19,718 bases of DNA, taken from the NCBI GenBank assembly GCA_017462125.1, contig JAFTRQ010000005.1:1-19718 (forward strand), written 5' to 3'. Both the position numbers and the translations under genes were made by a program. Under the pieces are notes generated by a model that made no database searches, was not told the origin of the DNA, and worked only from the letters and a program-made list of their open reading frames with translations. This DNA is from Clostridia bacterium (GTDB taxonomy: Bacteria > Bacillota_A > Clostridia > Oscillospirales > CAG-272). Numbering within the stretch: position 1 is the first letter of the stretch; every line of letters starts with the position of its first letter. This document shows positions 13,418-19,718 of the stretch, piece by piece.

Positions 13418-16405
13418 ATGAAAGAGCAAAAGAACAAAACGAACGGCACAAACACTGCCGAGCTTTCCACTCCCCTGCCGCAGAACGGCTGGACTGAAAA
13501 GAAAAACAAATTTGGTACTGCCTACAGAGCTATCAAGAGCGAATACGGCTACATCTGGCTTGGAGCATTGATCCCTGCGGTCATATTTTTCCTGATCTAT
13601 CTGTGTCGCGGTCTGTATCCCTTCGGAGACGGTACCGTGCTCGTGCTTGACTTAAACGGTCAGTACGTCTACTTCTTCGAGCATCTGCGCAACTGCGTTT
13701 TGGAGGGAGACAGTCTGCTGTATGCGTGGGAAAGAGCCCTTGGCGGCGAATTTCTCGGTATGTACGCTTATTATATCGCAAGCCCGCTCTCCTATCTGAT
13801 CTGTCTGTTCCCTTACGACAAGACGCAAGAATTTTTGCTGTTTATGTTCATGCTGAAGGCGGCGCTTTGCGGCGGCACCATGGGCTTCTATCTCCACAAG
13901 CACTCCGTGAACAAGAACAAGCTCACCGTTGTTGCTTTTTCCGTGCTTTACGCTATGAGCGCTTATTGCGTGGTTCAGCAGAACAACACGATGTGGATCG
14001 ACGCGGTCATGTGGCTCCCTCTCGTTACCTACGGTGTTGAGCAGATCGTGAAATACGGAAAATACAAGTGCTTTGTGATCTTCCTGTCTCTAACCATCCT
14101 CAGCAATTTCTATATTGGCTACATGGTCTGCATCTTCGTCTTCCTGTATTTCTTTTTCTTCATGCTGGCATACAAGGATAACAACGTCAACAATCCTCAT
14201 TTTGAAGATAAGCATTTCTTGAAGTCCTTTGTGCGCATTGCCTTCTTCTCGATCATCGCGGTCGGTATTTCCGCGGTCATCATCCTCGGTGCTTATTATT
14301 CTCTCAGCTTCGGTAAGAGTGAATTCACCGATCCTTCGTGGGAGATCACAATGAGATTCGATTTCTTCGATCTTCTCTTCAAGCTTCTCCCCTCCTCTTA
14401 CGATACGGTTCGTATCGACGGCTTGCCCTTTATCTACTGCGGTCTTTTGACCGTTATTCTCGCTCCGCTTTTCTTCTGCTCCAAAAAGTTTACCGCAAGA
14501 GAAAAGATCGTCAGCGCGATCTTCCTTCTGATCTTCGTATTCAGCTTTATGATCTCCTCTGTCGATCTGATCTGGCACGGCTTCCAGAAGCCCCAATGGC
14601 TGAATAACCGCTACAGCTTTATGTTCTGCTTCTTCCTTGTATTCCTTGCCTTCCGCGCGATGGATCACATTGAGGAGATCAAGCCCAAGAGCATCGGATG
14701 CGTCTCGGCATTTATCTTTATTTTCGTTGTGATGCTTCAGCAGTTCAAGGGTCAGTATGAGGAAAAGCTGCAGAACCTCACCTACGGAAATGGAGATTTC
14801 GTGGTTCACGAATTTGCCACGGTTATGCTGACCATCGTCTGCCTCGTAGCCTACATCTGCATTATAGCGGCGATGAAAAGCAGTAAAAACAAGGATCTTG
14901 TCGCAACCGTTCTGCTTGTTACGGTTTGCATCGAGGCATTCTTCAGCGGTCTTTGCAACATCAACGATCTTGACGAGGACGTTGGCTATACCGAGTATCA
15001 AAAGTACAACGAATTCAACCTTCTCTTCCGGCCCGTGGTCGACACGCTGACCGAGGAATACGATACCTCCTTCTACCGCTTCGAAAAAACCTATCACAGA
15101 AAGTATAACGACAATATGGCGCTGGACATCCGCGGTGTTTCCAATTCCACGTCCACGCTGAACAAGAGCACCGTCAACTTCCTTAGAATGCTCGGTTATT
15201 ACTCGCAGTCTCACAAGTCGCAGTATCTTGGCGGAAATCCCGCAACCGACTCGCTGATCGGATTGAAGTACATCATTTCCGACAGAGATCTCAGCAGCCT
15301 TTACGGCGATCCCGTGCTGACAGGCTCCGATTACGCAAACTACCTTGGCGTTACGATGGACGAGCTCCGCGAAATGACCTTTGCGGACGAATACAAGGAC
15401 TACACCGCCGAGGATCTTAACGTATATTACAACCCCTACGCGCTTTCTCTCGCCTTTGCCGCATCCGAGGACGTTTTCAACGTTAATATGGCCGATCATA
15501 ACTCTTACGTTGAAGAGGATGACGAAAAATACAATCCCGAGGGTTATATCACTCCCTTTGAGAGATACAACGCTCTGATCACCGCAATACTCGGTGAGGA
15601 CGAGACCGTTGAGATATTCAAGCCCGCCGCACAGAACGGTTCTCCTTCTCTTTCGGGCGCAACGGCAACGGAATCCTCCGGTCATTACAAATACAAGGGC
15701 GACGGCGGTAAGATCACCTATTCTTATTCCGTTCCCGAAAACACGATGCTCTATCTCTTCCTTCCCGCTCATTATAACAGAGAGATCAAGCTCTCCTCCG
15801 ATACGGTCAAGATCTTTGACGGCACCACAAAGCTTTCCAAGTGCAACGACCGAATCGTTGAGCTTGGATACGTGGAGGGCAACGACTACAGCTTTACCGT
15901 TACGATCAGCAACAGCCGCGATGAGTTCTACACCAAAATAGCAAGCTCTTATATCTACTACATTGATATGGAGCTTCTTGAGGAAGTGATGACTAAGCTT
16001 CAGAGCAATCAATTGATCCTCGACGAGGAATATGAGGAGCACGATATCAGCGGCACCATTACCACGGACAACGACGGACAGCTGATCCTGACCACGATCC
16101 CCTACGACGAGGGCTGGAACGTTTACGTTGACGGCAAAAAGGTGGAGGTCACACAGGCAGCCGACGCGCTTCTTTCCTTCACAATCGAGGATTCGGGCGA
16201 GCACACGGTCAGATTCAAATATCGCTCCAAGGCATACTCCGCAGGTCTTGTGATCACCTTGATCTGCCTTGCCGCCTTCGTTCTCATCATCGTATTTGAG
16301 AAAAAGCTGAAAAGGATCGCGATCGTCAAGCGTTATTTCGACGTTCCCAAGCTTTCCGATCCCAATCCCGCTCCCGTGAACGTGATCAAGCACAAGAAGA
16401 AATAA
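13418..16405 (+). CDS. YfhO family multi-pass membrane protein (putative GT-C glycosyltransferase)
   Basis: A 995-residue membrane protein of the YfhO family (PF09586). In Bacillus and Listeria, YfhO-type proteins glycosylate teichoic acids using undecaprenyl-linked sugars outside the membrane; in Clostridia the substrate is unknown. After a polar Lys-rich N-terminus (1-45) there are about a dozen helices up to about residue 510. The first extracytoplasmic loop holds the family motif DLNGQY (78-83), and NRYSF is at 397-401. A large extracytoplasmic region (about 515-945) ends in a beta domain with PYDEGWNVYVDGKKV. A last helix (about 950-970) and a basic tail follow. The start ATG 13418 has AAAGGAA 6 nt upstream. 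ruvA follows after 20 nt, so a cell-envelope gene shares a transcript with recombination genes. The family call is firm; the enzymatic role is inferred. Confidence 0.88.
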   Translation: MKEQKNKTNGTNTAELSTPLPQNGWTEKKNKFGTAYRAIKSEYGYIWLGALIPAVIFFLIYLCRGLYPFGDGTVLVLDLNGQYVYFFEHLRNCVLEGDSLLYAWERALGGEFLGMYAYYIASPLSYLICLFPYDKTQEFLLFMFMLKAALCGGTMGFYLHKHSVNKNKLTVVAFSVLYAMSAYCVVQQNNTMWIDAVMWLPLVTYGVEQIVKYGKYKCFVIFLSLTILSNFYIGYMVCIFVFLYFFFFMLAYKDNNVNNPHFEDKHFLKSFVRIAFFSIIAVGISAVIILGAYYSLSFGKSEFTDPSWEITMRFDFFDLLFKLLPSSYDTVRIDGLPFIYCGLLTVILAPLFFCSKKFTAREKIVSAIFLLIFVFSFMISSVDLIWHGFQKPQWLNNRYSFMFCFFLVFLAFRAMDHIEEIKPKSIGCVSAFIFIFVVMLQQFKGQYEEKLQNLTYGNGDFVVHEFATVMLTIVCLVAYICIIAAMKSSKNKDLVATVLLVTVCIEAFFSGLCNINDLDEDVGYTEYQKYNEFNLLFRPVVDTLTEEYDTSFYRFEKTYHRKYNDNMALDIRGVSNSTSTLNKSTVNFLRMLGYYSQSHKSQYLGGNPATDSLIGLKYIISDRDLSSLYGDPVLTGSDYANYLGVTMDELREMTFADEYKDYTAEDLNVYYNPYALSLAFAASEDVFNVNMADHNSYVEEDDEKYNPEGYITPFERYNALITAILGEDETVEIFKPAAQNGSPSLSGATATESSGHYKYKGDGGKITYSYSVPENTMLYLFLPAHYNREIKLSSDTVKIFDGTTKLSKCNDRIVELGYVEGNDYSFTVTISNSRDEFYTKIASSYIYYIDMELLEEVMTKLQSNQLILDEEYEEHDISGTITTDNDGQLILTTIPYDEGWNVYVDGKKVEVTQAADALLSFTIEDSGEHTVRFKYRSKAYSAGLVITLICLAAFVLIIVFEKKLKRIAIVKRYFDVPKLSDPNPAPVNVIKHKKK

Positions 16406-16425
16406 TCAGTAAAGGAATCCGACGA

Positions 16426-17049
16426 ATGTTTTATTATATTTCAGGAAAGCTTGCTATGGCAAATCCCACCACCGCTGTCATTGACGCGGGTGGGGTTGGC
16501 TACAAGCTGACCATCAGCGAAAACACCTACAATTCCCTGCCACCGAGGCACACGCAAGACAATCCCGTAGCAAAGCTCTTCACTTACATGGCTGTCCGTG
16601 AGGACGGCATCGAGCTTTTCGGATTTGCAAGCGAGACCGAGCTTTCCTCCTTCAAGATGCTGCTTTCCGTATCGGGCGTTGGCCCTAAGGCGGCGATCTC
16701 GATCCTGTCTCTTCTGACACCCGAGAGATTCGCTCTTGCCGTTTGTACCGAGGACCGCAAAACGATCTCCAAGGCCAATGGAATCGGCCCTAAGACAGCC
16801 GCCCGCATCATTCTTGAGCTGAAGGACAAGCTTATGAAGGAGACCGATCTTGATGCGGCAGCCAACGCAAGCATTGAGAGCGCTGCTCCCGTGAAGACCG
16901 GATCGGGCAAGCTCAGCGAGGCGCAGGATGCGCTTATGGTGCTCGGTTACTCGAGAACAGAGGCCTTGAACGTACTGAAGAACATCGATACCCAGACCTT
17001 GGAGCTTGAGGAGATCATCAAGAAAGCACTTAAGCTTTTGATGAAATAA
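16426..17049 (+). CDS. ruvA: Holliday junction branch migration protein RuvA
   Basis: Binds four-way junctions as a tetramer and loads the RuvB motor. The 207 residues show the three usual parts. The N-terminal OB-fold starts MFYYISGKLA and includes VIDAGGVGYKL (18-28) and the REDGIELFGF strand. The middle domain has two helix-hairpin-helix motifs, VSGVGPKAA (82-90) and ANGIGPKTA (117-125). A flexible acidic linker (about 140-160) leads to the RuvB-binding C-terminal domain (about 163-207; EAQDALMVLGYSRTEAL). The start ATG 16426 has AAAGGAA upstream. It lies 19 nt before ruvB, the normal order. No missing features. Confidence 0.97.
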   Translation: MFYYISGKLAMANPTTAVIDAGGVGYKLTISENTYNSLPPRHTQDNPVAKLFTYMAVREDGIELFGFASETELSSFKMLLSVSGVGPKAAISILSLLTPERFALAVCTEDRKTISKANGIGPKTAARIILELKDKLMKETDLDAAANASIESAAPVKTGSGKLSEAQDALMVLGYSRTEALNVLKNIDTQTLELEEIIKKALKLLMK

Positions 17050-17068
17050 AATACGGAGGTAAAATCAT

Positions 17069-18151
17069 ATGTTCACCAATGATGAAGAATTCGACTTTGA
17101 AAATCGAATCGTTTCTACCTCTTATTCCGCAGAGGACTCCGACACCGACGTTTCCTTGCGACCCAAGACCCTTGACGATTATATCGGTCAGGACAAGGTC
17201 AAGGAAAATCTGAAGGTATATATCGACGCGGCAAAGCTCCGCGGCGAGTCACTTGACCACGTGCTTCTCTACGGCCCTCCCGGCTTGGGTAAGACCACGC
17301 TTTCCAACATCATCGCAACCGAAATGGGAGTCAATATCCGCGTGACCTCGGGTCCCGCAATTGAAAAGCAGGGCGACCTTGCGGCGCTTCTGACCAACCT
17401 CAACGAGGGTGACGTGCTCTTTATCGACGAGATCCACCGTCTCTCCCGCCAGGTCGAGGAAATCTTGTACCCCGCAATGGAGGACTTTGCGCTTGATATC
17501 ATTATCGGTAAAGGTCCTTCGGCGAGAAGCATCCGTATCGATCTGCCGAAATTTACGCTCATCGGCGCTACCACGAGAGCAGGTCAGCTGACCACTCCCC
17601 TTCGCGACCGATTCGGCGTTGTTCTCAAGCTTGAGCTTTACACTCCCGAGCAGCTTGCAACCATCGTAGCAAGAAGCGCAAGCATTCTCGGCATCGATAT
17701 CACCGAGCAGGGCGCGTATGAGATCGCGTCACGCTCCCGCGGCACTCCCCGTATTGCCAACCGACTTCTGAAGCGTGTGCGTGACTTCGCGCAGGTCAAG
17801 GGCAAGGACGAGATCGACAACGAGATCGCGCAGTTTGCGCTTGACAAGCTTGAGATCGACGAGCTCGGTCTTGACAGCACGGACAAGCGAATGCTGGAAA
17901 CCATTATTAAATTCTACGACGGCGGCCCTGTCGGTCTTGACACGCTCGCGGCAACGATCGGTGAAGAAGCCGTTACGCTTGAGGACGTTTACGAGCCTTA
18001 TCTGATGCAGATCGGCTATCTCAGCCGCACACCGAGAGGAAGATGCGTTACAAGACTTGCTTACGAGCATCTTGGCATCAGACCGAAGGCTGTAGTCAAC
18101 AAGGACAGTCACCAATTAAGCTTTCTCGCCGACGACGAGGATAATCAATAA
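17069..18151 (+). CDS. ruvB: Holliday junction branch migration ATPase RuvB
   Basis: The hexameric AAA+ motor that pumps DNA through the RuvA-bound junction. It has 360 residues. An N-terminal acidic extension of about 28 residues precedes the conserved [13 protein letters not shown] (29-41). Walker A GPPGLGKT is at 69-76, Walker B has D120/E121 in LFIDEIHRL, and sensor 1 lies in [10 protein letters not shown] (163-172), followed by the LRDRFG motif (178-183). The C-terminal winged-helix domain includes [12 protein letters not shown] and the end motif [10 protein letters not shown]. The start ATG 17069 has a strong GGAGGT 8 nt upstream. It follows ruvA by 19 nt and precedes the PHP gene by 18 nt. 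Confidence 0.98.
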   Translation: MFTNDEEFDFENRIVSTSYSAEDSDTDVSLRPKTLDDYIGQDKVKENLKVYIDAAKLRGESLDHVLLYGPPGLGKTTLSNIIATEMGVNIRVTSGPAIEKQGDLAALLTNLNEGDVLFIDEIHRLSRQVEEILYPAMEDFALDIIIGKGPSARSIRIDLPKFTLIGATTRAGQLTTPLRDRFGVVLKLELYTPEQLATIVARSASILGIDITEQGAYEIASRSRGTPRIANRLLKRVRDFAQVKGKDEIDNEIAQFALDKLEIDELGLDSTDKRMLETIIKFYDGGPVGLDTLAATIGEEAVTLEDVYEPYLMQIGYLSRTPRGRCVTRLAYEHLGIRPKAVVNKDSHQLSFLADDEDNQ

Positions 18152-18169
18152 AAGGTAGGTAGTATTATT

Positions 18170-19198
18170 ATGAAAAAGTATCTTTTGCAGGAAAACGGCA
18201 ATTTTTACAAGGCAAATTTGCACTGCCACACCACACTTTCCGACGGCAGACGTACTCCCGAGGAGATCAAGGAGCTTTACAAGAGCCTTGGATATTCGAT
18301 CGTGGCTTACACGGATCACGATATTATGATCCCCCACGACGATCTGAATGATGAAGGCTTTCTCGCGCTTCACGGCTTTGAATACGAGATCAACGATCCC
18401 GATTGCAAGGTCAACTGCGAGATCAAGACCTGTCATATCTGCTTTATCGGTATCGATCCCGAGAACATCACGCAGCCTATGTGGAACGTGGGTTACGCTC
18501 GCATCGGTCACGCGCAGGAAAACGCGCATCTTGTAAAATACGACGAGAACGAGCCTCCCTACTTCCGCCAATACAGCGGCGAGGCACTCTCCGAGATGAT
18601 GAGGATCGGTCGTGAAAAGGGCTTTTTCGTAACCTATAACCACCCCGCATGGTCGCTTGAGGCTTATCCTCAGTACATGAGCTACAACAATATGAACGCC
18701 TTCGAGATGTACAACGGCGGATGCCTCGCCGCAGGCTATGCGGATTACCACCCCAGAGTTTACGACGATATGCTGATGGGCGGAAAAAAGCTCTACTGCA
18801 TCGGCGCGGACGATAACCACAACGGCGCAAATCCTGCATCCCGCAGATACGACTCGGGTTGGGCTTGGACTATGATCAAGGCTGACAGTCTTGATTACTC
18901 TACGATCACAAAGGCGCTTGTTGACGGTCAGTTCTACGCCTCCGAGGGTCCCGAGATCACCGAGCTCAGCTTTGAGGACGGCCGTGTTCATATCGAATGC
19001 TCCAAGGCGGACAAGATCTGCTGTAACTACGGTGTCCGTCACGCGGAGATCGCCCTTGACGAGGATGGCAACGGCATTACAAGCGCAAGCTTCGGTATGA
19101 AGCCCGAATGGAAGTATTTCCGTGTTACCGTTGTTGGCAAGGACGGTAAGACCGCTTGCACCAATGCATATTTCGCAGAAGATCTTTTCGAGGCATAA
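18170..19198 (+). CDS. PHP-domain metal-dependent phosphoesterase-like protein
   Basis: A 342-residue protein of the PHP (polymerase and histidinol phosphatase) superfamily; the substrate is unknown. The metal ligands of the trinuclear site are recognisable: H18 and H20 in LHCHTTLSDG with D25, D49/H50 in AYTDHD, E71 in HGFEYE, H89 in CHICF, H158 in NHPAW, and D214/H217 in GADDNHN. The C-terminal part (about 235-342) looks like a beta-rich domain and contains no polymerase, so this is a stand-alone enzyme, as in CehA/McbA-like hydrolases. The start ATG 18170 follows AAAGGTAGGT. It is the last gene of the ruvAB operon and ends 6 nt before the terminator hairpin. A phosphatase, nuclease or phosphodiesterase role is possible; I do not choose between them. 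Confidence 0.85.
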   Translation: MKKYLLQENGNFYKANLHCHTTLSDGRRTPEEIKELYKSLGYSIVAYTDHDIMIPHDDLNDEGFLALHGFEYEINDPDCKVNCEIKTCHICFIGIDPENITQPMWNVGYARIGHAQENAHLVKYDENEPPYFRQYSGEALSEMMRIGREKGFFVTYNHPAWSLEAYPQYMSYNNMNAFEMYNGGCLAAGYADYHPRVYDDMLMGGKKLYCIGADDNHNGANPASRRYDSGWAWTMIKADSLDYSTITKALVDGQFYASEGPEITELSFEDGRVHIECSKADKICCNYGVRHAEIALDEDGNGITSASFGMKPEWKYFRVTVVGKDGKTACTNAYFAEDLFEA

Positions 19199-19204
19199 AA
19201 AATT

Positions 19205-19235
19205 GGGAAGAACCGCTATGGTTCTTCCCTTTTTT
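19205..19235 (+). terminator. strong intrinsic terminator, probably bidirectional
   Basis: A perfect 10-bp stem, GGGAAGAACC (19205-19214) with GGTTCTTCCC (19220-19229), closes a 5-nt loop and is followed by TTTTTT. On the other strand the stem is followed by AATTTTT, so it can also stop transcripts of the convergent small gene at 19254-19493. Confidence 0.93.
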
Positions 19236-19253
19236 ATCAAGTTAATTTAGACG

Positions 19254-19493
19254 TTACCTTTTTCTTTTAACCAATTCCCAAGCAATTGCGACAATAATAT
19301 CTGCAACACCTAACAATGCAAGTTTTGAAAACAAACCGTCTTTCTCATATTTAAACACGAAAAGAAACGTGGAAAAATCAGCCCCGCCGATGATATCCTT
19401 ATTTCCCGTTTCGACGATTGCCAAAACAATAGAGATACACAGGAGAAGAACACCTATAGAAAGCACAAAAAGAGCAATTTTATTATTTTTCAT
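19254..19493 (-). CDS. small two-helix membrane protein, unknown family
   Basis: A 79-residue hypothetical protein that I do not recognise. It has a short basic start (MKNNK), a hydrophobic helix at about 6-27, a polar loop with GGADFSTF and KYEKDG (about 28-54), and a second helix at about 57-72. The end is basic (KRKR), so both termini are predicted inside the cell by the positive-inside rule. The start ATG 19493 has AAAGG 8 nt upstream, and a good promoter lies at 19542-19570, which supports a real gene. It runs convergent to the PHP gene and shares its terminator. Its base composition is visibly more AT-rich than the rest of the window, hinting at a later arrival or a fast-evolving orphan. 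Confidence 0.65.
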   Translation of the reverse strand: MKNNKIALFVLSIGVLLLCISIVLAIVETGNKDIIGGADFSTFLFVFKYEKDGLFSKLALLGVADIIVAIAWELVKRKR

Positions 19494-19541
19494 TTAATAA
19501 GCCTTTCTCATTTCGATTATCATGCAGTTTTCTCTACAAAT

Positions 19542-19570
19542 ATTATATCAAATTTTTTCATCAACAGCAA
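19542..19570 (-). promoter_or_regulatory. sigma-A promoter of the small membrane-protein gene
   Basis: On the minus strand, -35 TTGCTG (19565-19570) and -10 TATAAT (19542-19547) are 17 bp apart, with TG before the -10. The predicted start near 19535 gives a leader of about 42 nt before ATG 19493. Confidence 0.75.
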
Positions 19571-19660
19571 TTGACATAGTAAACAATATGATAAACCGCA
19601 TTTTGTAAAAATACGCTAAAATAAATGGCTTTTCTCTTCTATTTTTGAAAGTTTTTGAAC

Positions 19661-19685
19661 GGGTGAGGGGGCGTGGGGGAGAGGG
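19661..19685 (+). other. G-quadruplex motif
   Basis: Four G-runs (GGG, GGGGG, GGGGG, GGG) are separated by three loops of exactly 3 nt (TGA, CGT, AGA). This satisfies the standard intrastrand quadruplex pattern. Its last two G-runs are also part of the left arm of the inverted repeat at 19675-19718, so the two structures compete. Confidence 0.7.
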
Positions 19686-19718
19686 AGAACTTTTTTCAAA
19701 AAGTTCTCCCTCTCCCCC
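19675..19718. repeat. perfect 21-bp inverted repeat at the window end
   Basis: Positions 19675-19695 are the exact reverse complement of 19698-19718, with TC at the centre. The arms run from a purine-rich GGGGGAGAGGGAG segment into GAACTTTTT. The repeat is cut by the window edge and may be longer. The preceding TTTTTGAAAGTTTTTGAAC (19642-19660) resembles the inner part of the hairpin. It looks like an intergenic repeat of the kind dispersed in some Clostridia genomes; that is from general recollection and was not checked. The A/T centre could allow it to act as a terminator if a U-run follows outside the window. Confidence 0.75.

Noticed and set aside
14090..16393. 767-codon open frame on the minus strand opposite yfhO
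   Set aside because: It lies fully antisense to a confident YfhO gene, has no recognisable domain, reads as repetitive low-complexity charged sequence, and has no Shine-Dalgarno or promoter. It is a by-product of codon bias.
18116..19240. 374-codon minus-strand open frame opposite the PHP gene
   Set aside because: It is antisense to a gene with intact PHP metal motifs and would run through the strong terminator at 19205-19235.
19571..19600. Plus-strand promoter starting with TTGACA at 19571
   Set aside because: No -10 box occurs at 16-18 bp spacing; the nearest TATGAT is only 10 bp away.
1..19718. CRISPR array, tRNA or rRNA genes, insertion sequences or prophage
   Set aside because: No regular repeat-spacer pattern, no cloverleaf or rRNA-like segment in the short gaps, and no transposase or phage-type proteins among the genes.

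Overview
The window looks like a chromosomal housekeeping segment from a Gram-positive bacterium of the phylum Bacillota, most likely an uncultured or poorly characterised member of class Clostridia. This is inferred from the gene families: ClpE-like ATPase, YlmC/YmxH, DUF951, DUF5711, YfhO and the ecfA1-ecfA2-ecfT-truA block. It is supported by strong AGGAGG-type Shine-Dalgarno sites and textbook sigma-A promoters. There are no phage, plasmid, insertion-sequence, CRISPR, tRNA or rRNA features.

Layout. (1) Positions 1-522, minus strand: the 5' part of rpsB (ribosomal protein S2), cut by the window edge, with its own promoter and a structured leader of about 143 nt. (2) Positions 591-12983, minus strand: eleven closely packed genes that could form one long operon starting from a consensus promoter at 13054-13082. 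In transcription order they are ruvC, a COG1092-type methyltransferase, ecfA1, ecfA2, ecfT, truA, a DUF5711 beta-propeller-like membrane protein, a CvpA-like membrane protein, a zinc-finger Clp ATPase (ClpE-like), a P-type ATPase homologue that has lost its catalytic motifs, and a YlmC/YmxH protein. (3) Positions 13132-19235, plus strand: a divergent operon, DUF951 - yfhO - ruvA - ruvB - PHP-domain protein, with a clear promoter and a strong terminator that can act in both directions. (4) Positions 19254-19718: a small AT-rich two-helix membrane protein on the minus strand with its own promoter, then non-coding DNA holding a G-quadruplex motif fused to a perfect inverted repeat that runs off the window end.

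How the genes work together. RuvA, RuvB and RuvC make the Holliday-junction resolvasome. Here ruvC and ruvAB lie in opposite operons whose promoters are back to back, about 49 bp apart between the two -35 boxes. EcfA1, EcfA2 and EcfT form the energising module of an energy-coupling-factor vitamin transporter; no substrate-binding S component is in the window. TruA and the methyltransferase modify RNA. The CvpA-like, DUF5711, YfhO and pseudo-ATPase proteins are all membrane proteins of envelope or unknown function.

The most unusual element is the 925-residue P-type ATPase homologue at 963-3740. It keeps the fold outline and about ten membrane helices, but the phosphorylated aspartate and every other catalytic signature I could align are replaced. 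It is a candidate dedicated pseudo-enzyme. Four start codons (CvpA, DUF5711, EcfA2 and, by confirmation, ClpE) were decided from Shine-Dalgarno placement rather than by taking the longest frame.
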